25,921 nt of DNA from Spirogloea muscicola (lineage: Eukaryota > Streptophyta > Zygnematophyceae > Spirogloeales > Spirogloeaceae): positions 32,569 through 58,489 of the forward strand of contig WELB01000168.1 in assembly GCA_009602725.1 (NCBI GenBank). Direction: 5' to 3'. Made by a program: the position numbers and the translations under genes. The notes beneath the pieces are model-generated. The model made no database searches. It was not told the DNA's origin and saw only the letters and a list, made by a program, of their open reading frames with translations. Shown one piece after another: positions 18,518 through 25,921 of this stretch (positions are counted from its first letter, which is position 1; each line of letters begins with the position of its first letter).

Positions 18518-21436
18518 TCAGAAAATGAGTGGCGATCTTGAGGTCCTCAGAGCATTGTCAAGGCTTTCCCAGAAGTTGAGGACTGCTGTGCGGTCCTGAT
18601 GTCTCTTGTGCTTGCTCAGCTGCCAGACGCACCCAAGATCACAGTCTTTAAGAAAGCTTTGCATGTTCATTCGGCTGAAGCATGTTCATTCGGCTAGTCA
18701 TGACTGTTGACAGCAAGCAGCACGGAACAAGCCAGGGCATACGAACGGGGTCAAAGCAACTGCAAATGCTTACAGATATGATCTTGACGTTCCACTGCTT
18801 CACCATTTTTGCTGCCTCTAGGGAGTCTTCATCAAATCTCACATAGACGCCAAGAACTGAAACTCTTGCACAACAGTCAATAAGTCCAAAGTGCGCTTGA
18901 ATTTGTGAGGTGCCAGATGCTCACAAGTACGGTGGGCCTTGAAAGCCTCCAAATTAGCTCAACATCCAAGCCTGACTTATTAAACTCCACATTAAGTAAC
19001 CTAGCTCTTTTCAACAATAAACGATGCAAGAATCTAGCTAGGAGTATGCATGGTGGTTCGGCTTACTCTTGCTAAAGATCTCAGGAGGAGTTGGAGGCTG
19101 GCTTGCTGTCCCTCGGACATGCACCGTGGCACTCTCCGCAAAGATGTCGCGTGGCCAGTCTTTGAACTGCCACTCCTTCCCAAGGACAAAGACCGCCACC
19201 ACTCTCTCCCAATCCTACCACAATCAACACAGGTTTATCGCCTACATCAACCCTGAACACTGGCCTCATTGCTTCCGTGAACCTCCACTGAGCCAAGACT
19301 GTGCCTCTGTTCAGACTTGCGGGTGTCCTCAAGTGCTCATGAGCTTACCTTGGTTGACAAGGAGGTCGGCTTGTCCCTAACGTGGTAAGTGACGTGCTTG
19401 TCTCTCCCCATCTTGCGCTGGAGGACAACGAGCTCAGGCTTCTTGCCCAAGCTCTTCACGTCCGGCTGCACGAACGTGCCATCCTCCAAGAAGCCTTTGA
19501 CATTGTACGTGGTGATCAGCGTGGCAGAGGCGTTGGGCACAAGAATGATTGGTGGGCCTGCAGCAGCACTCAACTTGGGCGAAGCCCTCGGGAAGCCCCT
19601 GCGCAGCTTAAGAAGCACAGGAAGCAGCACATTGAGAATCATATATCATTTATCTTCCAAAAGTTGGGCACAGGATCACCAAGACTTGGTTGCTTCAGAG
19701 CACAAAGACAAGCTTTATTTGCAAGTTTCCATCTCCTTTAAGTATTTCACGACCTTAACACAGTCGTGGTACAGACACTGTGTCACCCCCATATCCAGAA
19801 CCAATCACTAAATCTAGGGCGGATCACAACCCACTTCTGACGCACGGGTCCAGACCCATCACAGGCAGAGAGGATGAGGAGGACCACGAACCTTAATTCT
19901 GACGCACGGGTCCAGACCCTTCACAGGCAGAGAGAATGAGGAGGACCACGAAACTTACTGTGGATGCAGCACGCGATGCCGGCTCGAGGACTGCACAGGC
20001 TGGACGCTTCTGCTCCCGTCTTTTATCTTGGTGTCCTGCAGGTGACTCTGAGAGGGGTCAATGCCCAGCTCCTCAGAGACATCCAGGCCGAGACGTTCCT
20101 TCCAGAAGTGCTTCTCCTCCACGTCACCGTGCCGGCCACCGCCACCGCCAGCCCCACCGTGGCGCTGCTGCATGGCGGCCCTGTCCTTGTCACTGAGGTG
20201 GTGTGCAGTAGCGCCGCGGCCGCCGCGGCGCTCAGGCTCCCCCAGGTCCTCCGCCTGCCGCCGCTCCTCAGCCCGCCTGTCCAGCATGTCGACAATGTTT
20301 CGGAAGCTCCGGCGATGGCACACGAGGATGCTCTCCCTGTCTCGTACTGGCCGTTCCCTTGCCAGTATCTTCTCGATGTCGTCCACCTTAGGCGTGTGGG
20401 GGGCAACGGCTGCCAGCTCATCCATCATATGGCTCTCCCCCTGGGTTCAGCACTCGGCTGTCCAGTCAGGCAAAGCGCAGCTATAATGACCGACATAACC
20501 AAGCCCTTGACCGTATTTCACAAGACCTAGTGTTTTCAGTATCCTGAGCAACATGCGACTGGCTGAAAGTCCAGGCTTGTGGCATACATATTGGGCCGTG
20601 CATAGAACTGCATTGTCAGCAACAATTCAAATATCCAATACTTTGAGCCGATGAGAAAATTATCTCCAATGTAGTCCGACTTCTTAAATGTAATCAGCGA
20701 TTTTGCACAGACTTTCAGACGTGAAATATATCACAGATGACCAGGCGCAGTTGCACCAAGCAGCAACCCCCCCAGAGACGGCACTCACAGCTGCTTCAAG
20801 CCGGCTTCTCTTAGAGGCAGGCTCGTCCGCGGCTCCTGCAGGCTCATCGCTACCAGGCGCCATGGGCGCTGGCGCCAGCGGCTGCACGAGTGGCGGCCGC
20901 AGCTCGATGGCATCGCTGGACGTGACCTTGCCCTCCAAGTAGTCCTGCAGGGGCAAACGGCAGGACAAGGCTGGCAAGGTCGCTCGCCTGCAACTGAAAG
21001 CGCGCCAGAAAATTGCAATCCTGCTCGACAAAGGCATCCTCCCATATAGAAAGAAATACATGTGTTCAGGTTCGTTTTGGGGTCTGCGCTTACGGTCAAA
21101 AATAGTGCAGAGTCTCGAATTCAAGGAACGAATTTACGTTGTTGCGGGAAATCGTACCTGCAGTGACTTGCGGTCGGTGAAGGTGACAATGGGGACCTTG
21201 AGCGCGCGGGCCTGCTGGATGTAGTCCGTGTGCTTCTTCATCCACAGCTCGCGGCTCTGGATGAAGAAGGCGAGGCAGTCGAGGCGGTACAGGCCGCCCT
21301 GCTTGCTGCGGTACGCCGTATCGGCGTCCCGCGGGAAGGCGTACGTGTCGCCGAAGCGCACGGCATCGTCGGCGATGGTGATGCGCCCCAGCTCCTGGCG
21401 GATGGTGTAGTCCCGGAGCAAGCTCAGCGTGTCCAT
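18518..21436 (-). CDS. CDC73: CDC73/parafibromin, Paf1 complex subunit, 7 exons, 499 aa
   Basis: CDC73 is a subunit of the nuclear Paf1 complex that travels with RNA polymerase II and supports elongation and histone modification. Minus-strand exons: 21436-21158, 20944-20789, 20440-19959, 19598-19349, 19214-19067, 18856-18774, 18619-18518; 1500 nt, all phases close. The start [16 protein letters not shown] matches plant CDC73. Next come [13 protein letters not shown] and [19 protein letters not shown], then a middle region with [20 protein letters not shown]. The C-terminal Ras-like domain begins about residue 320: [82 protein letters not shown]. Length is near the usual 400-530. Oddities: roughly 20 extra residues between FKDWP and EIFSK, where plant proteins have a short loop; an alanine-poor, Gly-rich insert in the middle; and a 62-bp tandem repeat at the exon 3 donor. 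An upstream in-frame TTG is not the start. Confidence 0.97.
19837..19957. repeat. 62-bp tandem duplication spanning the CDC73 exon 3 donor
   Basis: Copies 19837-19898 and 19899-19957 share CTGACGCACGGGTCCAGACC and AGGAGGACCACGAA with only a few differences. The right-hand copy contains the functional donor (GTAAGT on the minus strand at 19958-19953); the left-hand copy has lost it. Apart from the donor edge it lies in the intron. Confidence 0.9.
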
Positions 21437-22218
21437 GGCTGCGGCCAGCCCCCACGGCGTCGCCGCTTGCCCGAGGCTGAGCGACAAGCTCAGCTAGGCC
21501 ACTCAGGCCGCCGCACCGTCATCGGAGCTCATCTCTGGCGATTCAGGGCCTCAGCGCTGCCTGCGACCTTCGCAGCGCAGGCGACGCCGCGGCCGAGACG
21601 AAGCTAGTGGCTGGAATAGTCGTGGATAGCAGCAGCGGCGGCGCAGGGCAAGCGCGTTGCCTCGCCGGCGGAGCGCCGGAGCTGGCGCTGGCGCTCTCGT
21701 CGCCGCGGCGATGGCAGAGCGGCTGCTGTCGGCGCCGTTTGCAGCGCGGCCTGCGGGGGAGGGCTTGCCGGCACTCACTGCCTGGTTACGGGCCGGGTTA
21801 ACTGGGTGACCGGGGGTGACGGTTCCGGTCAACTCACGGGCAAGCGGCGGACGGCAGGGCGGCCTTAACCGGCCTCACACTGGTTTGTTCCTCGGTTATC
21901 GCATCCGGTCACGGCGATCAAGTGTTTGGTCTTACACCCTCGTGCCAACTGCCGCCGGGAGCGGCTGCGGCGGCGGCGGCGGCGGCGCGGGGGTTAAGAG
22001 AAACTAGTGGAGGCCTGGGTCCAGCGCCAAGGTTCAGCAGCGCGGCGGCGGCGGCGGCGGCNGCGGCGGCGGCGGCGGCGGCGGCGGCCGTTGGCCTCGG
22101 CTTCAAGAGAGGCCTGGTTCGAGCCTGCGGGCCGGAGAGTGCGAGAGCAGGGCGAGCATTGGCGGCAGCGGCGAAAGCGGCGGCGGCGGCGGCGGCGGCG
22201 GGGGAAAAGGCCACCAAG
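21437..22218. promoter_or_regulatory. Divergent intergenic region between CDC73 (-) and epsilon-COP (+)
   Basis: The 782 bp between the two ATGs must hold both promoters and 5' UTRs, so a bidirectional promoter is likely. It is GC-rich and has CGG runs on the epsilon-COP side (21960-21988, 22042-22088, 22177-22201). I saw no convincing TATA box. No gene was found in it; alanine- or arginine-rich open frames here are repeat artefacts. Confidence 0.55.
22042..22088. repeat. (CGG)n run in the epsilon-COP leader
   Basis: About 15 CGG units with an ambiguous base at 22062, about 130 bp upstream of the start codon. A shorter run at 22177-22201 sits 18 bp before the ATG. The N suggests an unresolved repeat length. 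Confidence 0.9.
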
Positions 22219-24244
22219 ATGAGCGGCCCGGACGCGCTCTTCTCGCTGCGCAACAAGTTCCTGCTTGGCGCCTACCAGGCGGCCATCAACGAGGGCAACG
22301 TCGGCGGCCTCACGGACGCGGAGGCGGTGGAGAAGGACGTGCTCGTCTACCGCTCCTACCTGGCTCTCGGAAGCCACCAGGTGACGAGCTTAGCGGGCTG
22401 GCAATGGCAGCCGCCTTCTTGCCAGTGTCCCCGTCATCCTGCACATTATCCCATGCCTCAGTTGGTGAAGGCACGTTGACGGCAGCCGATAAATGGACAC
22501 TGACGGAAGGCCTTCCGCATCGTGCTGCCCGTCAGCTCGTCATCGACGAGATCGGCCCCTCCGCGCCGACGGCGCTGCAGGCCATCAAGATCCTCGCGCT
22601 GTACCTCAGTGGCACGGATGGCAAGGTGAGGACCCGCTCGCTCGCTCATGTCTCCTTGCTCGCAGTGCTGCCCTGCATTGACTATCCGTCTCAGGCGTTG
22701 GAATGCAGGGCATTCCCTTATGTCTCATTGCCACACCTTGATGAAGGGACGAGGGGTAGGTTTCGGTAGTAGGCCAGTCTGTCCACGGGGTAATGGATCC
22801 GGAACTTCACAGATTTGAAGGCCCGTCTCAAGAAGGCTACGATGGCTGAAGAGCGTGCTATCGTCTGGAGCAGGACCAAGCTCTGAGCAGCCTGCAGGAG
22901 CTTCTCCGCGATGCTGCCCTGCTGAACAACACAATGCTGCTCCTCGTGGCGGGCACCATCTACTCTCACGAGCAAAATTACACAGAGGCCTTGAAGTTCA
23001 CCAACAGCGGCAGCACACTCGATCTGTGAGTCGTTTGACCATGTCTTGAGTCGAGCCAGCTGCTTGACTCATGGGTTGCCATGTTTAGTGTTATTCCCAG
23101 AATTCAAAGAATGCATCCTTTTCACATTACCTCTACTGGAGCGGATTGGGTCTTGCGACAATGAAAACTCGCTATCTCTTCTGCAGGTGTGCCCTCAACG
23201 TGCAGATCTTCTTGAAGATGGACAGGGTGGACTATGCTGAGAAGCAGCTGAAATCGATGCAGCAAATTGACGAGGATGCCACACTCACTCAGCTGTCAAA
23301 CGCGTGGGTGAACCTTGCACTGGTAAGCAATGCTCAGACCTTTGCTGCATCAACCATTGGACCAAGAGCTGAGGGGACACCTCTGAATGTGGTCATCAAC
23401 TGCTAGAGGTGTTCTCTTCTTGTGAATATTCCCGTGGAAAGAGAGGCTTTTCTGAACAGTGTGCACAGACTGGGACAAGGCTATGAGACAACAATGGCCT
23501 GCTCATTGCACCAGGGTGGAACAAAGATACAAGAAGCATTCTACATATTCCAAGAGCTTGGAGAAAAGTACATGTGGACCGTCTTGCTGCTCAATGGGAA
23601 TGCTGTCTGTCAGATGCATATGGGAAACTATGAGGAGGCTGAGAAGCTTTTGCTCGATGCCTTGAATAAGGTGCAGCTTTGCAATTTCTCCAAGTCGCCA
23701 ATGTAATGCTTGATGTAGTATTATCTGTGTCATCATTGTATGACCCTTGACAGCTACATGTCTTTCCAGTATACAGCACTCTGCCTTCCTTGCTGGATTG
23801 CTTTTCTGGGCCTCCAGCGCATGAAGCATAGCCCTAAACTCACAGATTCCAGGTACATGGCTGTATGTTCTTACTGATTGCAGGATGGCAAGGATGCAAA
23901 CACACTTGCAAATCTTGTTGTGTGCTGTCTCCATCTCGGAAAGCCGACAAGTCGCCACTTCAAGTAAGTGGTGGTGTGATGATTTAGCTCATTCATTGTC
24001 TGATTCTGCACAGTCATGTAGTATCGGACGGGACACAGCTCTAACACAGAAAATTGTTAAAGCAGACTTTATCACTATAGATCAGCCTGCTTAGCTCTCC
24101 TCTTCTGCAAGATGGAAAGCTTACACGAGCGAGTCTCCTTTTGTTGCCAGCCAACTACGCACTGTGGCAGCAGACCATGCGCTTATCACAAGGAGCAACG
24201 TAGCAGAAGCCAATTTTGAGCAGGCGCTTGTAGCTTATGCTTAG
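22219..24244 (+). CDS. Coatomer subunit epsilon (epsilon-COP), 7 exons, 289 aa
   Basis: Epsilon-COP is the TPR-like alpha-solenoid subunit of the COPI coat; it binds the alpha-COP C-terminus and serves Golgi-to-ER and intra-Golgi transport. Exons: 22219-22380, 22536-22625, 22874-23025, 23187-23322, 23515-23670, 23884-23963, 24151-24244; 870 nt, phases close. The start ACCAAGATGAGC gives [20 protein letters not shown]. Then [138 protein letters not shown] and C-terminal [11 protein letters not shown]. All blocks follow plant epsilon-COP in order and the length matches (about 290). No defect seen. Confidence 0.98.
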
Positions 24245-24832
24245 ATGCTCATACTCCATGGTTATGCTAAACACCGCCAGACATTATACCATTGTCAATG
24301 CAAAGTGGCCTGTCATGTTCTAGTTCTCATTATTTTAGGTGACGAATTGTTGAAAGGTCCTGCTCAGACACTACATTGCCAACACTAGCATGTTGAACCA
24401 ACGCAGCCATGCCACTGTGCCTGCAACTACGGCATCAATTGTTGGCACCCTACTGACCCTTTGCAGCAACCGCATTTCCTTGCAGGCGGTTCCCGGTCTT
24501 AATGTGTGGAATGAATCAATGTGCTGTACTTAGAATGTCGTGTTGTGTACAAGGAGAAAAGGTACACCGCAAAAGCGGCACATTTCTCAGGGGTGCAATG
24601 CAATCCCATAAGGCTTGGGAAATGCCCGCTGTCTAAGCCATAATCATCCCTTTGAGGCCCTCCTTGGGAGCGGCATCAGATCAAACACCTGCAGGGGCAA
24701 GTACCATGGCCAGAACCCTGCTGAGGAATGTCATTAGCATGAAAAGCAGGCAGTGGTGCACTAGCTGCCTCGCGCAAGACTGAAGATGCATGAACGACAG
24801 CTTGTCCGTGATGACTAGCAATAGTATATCAA
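24245..24832. other. Intergenic region between converging epsilon-COP (+) and SYS1 (-)
   Basis: This 588-bp stretch lies between the two stop codons and should hold both 3' UTRs. No open frame, hairpin or RNA gene with support was seen. Confidence 0.6.
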
Positions 24833-25849
24833 TTAACTGGCCAAGCTCACTGCTGCTTGCAGACTAAGTATGCTCCACATCGAGCTGCTGTGCTCCATGC
24901 GGCGTGCCAGTGGAGGGGCGGGCGTGCTGCACTCACTTGGTCTGCTGCCTCCGAGAGGGATGTCCCGCAGCTCCCGCCGCATGCAGAGCCACTCGCCCAG
25001 CACAGCCATGAAGACGAGCGCGAGGCCGTTGACGAGCCACCACGTGAGAGTGGCCGGCAGGCCGGCGTACGCCGTGCACAGCGCCAGGTGGATGATGTAC
25101 GTCGTCGCCGTGAAATCGAGGCACTTCTTGGCGCGCTCGACGATGACCAGCAAGTAACCGGCCCTGCAAAGGGGCAGCACCAGAAGCCGCCTGAGCAGTG
25201 GCCATCTATGGGGTACGGCAGACACATCGACATTATTGGCATGAGGTGCGCCAAGAGCCATGGCTGCGCCAGCCTCACTGGCATGACCGAAGCTCCATGG
25301 CCTGAGCGACCTCCATTCGCTTCTTCTTGGCCTATAAGCCAGAGTCATGACCTCATGGAACCTGCCCTGGCTGGCGACCTCAGCTCAACGACAGCAGCCA
25401 GGCGGCTCTGCCAGTCATCGAGGCTAAGGCATGGCGGCTTTGCCGCATTGAGCGCCGGCGGGCCGCCCTTGGCGGCGGCGACGACGCGTCCAAGCATGTT
25501 CCAATGGGGGCCCGCCGCGGCACCAGCACACCTCAGCGGCTGAGCTTCTTCTCAAGCGCGCTCGCGGTAGCAGCAAGCCCCAGCGGCTAAGCTTCTCCTC
25601 GAGCACGCTCAGCGGCCCTCACCCGGCGGCGGCGGTGCCGGCGAAGGCGAGGATGGCGCTGCAGCCGGCGGGCGTGGCGGCGTCGAGAGCGGCGGCGTCG
25701 AAGAAGAGGGCGAGGTCGAAGCGCGCGGGCGCGTGGGAGCCGACGAGCAGGGCCAGCAGCCCGCCGAGCGTGAGGTAGAAGAGGCACTGCAGCGTCGCGA
25801 TCTGCGCAAGGATGAGCCACGGGTCCCACACCGCCGCGCCGTAAAACAT
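24833..25849 (-). CDS. SYS1: SYS1 homologue, Golgi multi-pass membrane protein, 3 exons, 157 aa
   Basis: SYS1 is a four-helix Golgi membrane protein that recruits the ARF-related GTPase ARFRP1/Arl3p and so supports trans-Golgi trafficking. Minus-strand exons are 25849-25623, 25163-24937 and, less surely, 24852-24833; 474 nt, phases close. The start is ATG at 25849 (MFYGAAVWDPWLILAQIATL), preceded by a GTG codon that is not the start. Next are QCLFYLTLGGLLALLVG, FDLALFFD and GCSAILAFAG, then across the intron AGYLLVIVERAKKCLDFTAT, TYIIHLALCTAY, LTWWLVNGLALVFMAVLGEW and CMRRELRDIPLGG, matching plant SYS1 throughout. Four hydrophobic segments are visible. The final exon of six codons was chosen because it keeps phase with a CAG acceptor; its sequence is not conserved in the family, so the extreme C-terminus is uncertain. 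Confidence 0.94.
25534..25615. repeat. 47-bp-period tandem duplication beside the SYS1 exon 1 donor
   Basis: CAGCGGCTGAGCTTCTTCTC... (25534-25567) recurs as CAGCGGCTAAGCTTCTCCTC... (25581-25615) with several substitutions. On the minus strand the copy nearer the donor starts a few bases after GTGAGG at 25622, within intron 1. Confidence 0.8.
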
Positions 25850-25867
25850 GGCCACGGCGGCGCCGAA

Positions 25868-25896
25868 GGCGGCGGCGGCGGCGGCGGCGGCGGCGG
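25868..25896. repeat. (CGG)n run in the SYS1 leader
   Basis: About nine CGG units 20-50 bp upstream of the SYS1 ATG (GCC on the coding strand). This parallels the runs upstream of epsilon-COP and the NT-C2/DIL gene. Confidence 0.88.
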
Positions 25897-25921
25897 GCTC
25901 GGGCGGGGGTCAGCGGCGGCG

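Noticed and set aside
21922-22479. 185-codon frame starting in the CGG repeats and running into epsilon-COP
   Set aside because: The upstream part is repeat-encoded polyalanine containing an ambiguous base; the family start is the ATG at 22219.

Overview
This is a nuclear window from a photosynthetic eukaryote, most likely a green alga. The organism call rests on very dense GT-AG introns, CGG/GCC runs just upstream of start codons, and protein relatives that are eukaryotic. The largest gene belongs to a family I know from land plants and green algae (NT-C2 domain joined to a myosin-tail-like DIL region). I cannot name the species. Exon models were built by hand from splice motifs, reading phase and remembered family sequences. 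All five gene models have phases that close to a whole number of codons.

Layout. (1) 1-2435, plus: IBA57-type Fe-S assembly factor, seven visible exons, 5' end outside the window. (2) 2436-3390: no gene recognised. (3) 3391-11168, minus: a 17-exon gene for a predicted 1488-residue protein with an N-terminal NT-C2 domain, three consecutive exons encoding copies of one short module, a long acidic/coiled-coil middle and a DIL-like C-terminal region. (4) About 11310-18350: a graveyard of 5'-truncated retroelement 3' ends in both orientations. They carry pieces of a C-terminal restriction-like endonuclease domain and a recurrent GGGCTGG/CCAGCCC hairpin in the 3' tail. Several copies sit head-to-tail, as if each had inserted at the tail of another. 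(5) 18518-21436, minus: CDC73/parafibromin, seven exons, Paf1 complex. (6) 21437-22218: a divergent, CGG-rich intergenic region shared by CDC73 and the next gene. (7) 22219-24244, plus: epsilon-COP, seven exons. (8) 24833-25849, minus: SYS1, three exons, converging on epsilon-COP.

Functionally the genes are unrelated housekeeping genes: mitochondrial or plastid Fe-S assembly, transcription elongation, COPI coat and Golgi ARF-related targeting. Epsilon-COP and SYS1 both act at the Golgi, and the NT-C2/DIL protein looks like a membrane or cargo adaptor, but nothing in the sequence shows that the clustering matters.

The points most worth following are the self-nested endonuclease-type retroelement array with its conserved tail hairpin, the triplicated symmetric exons in the NT-C2/DIL gene, its apparent GC-AG first intron, and short tandem duplications next to splice sites in three of the five genes.
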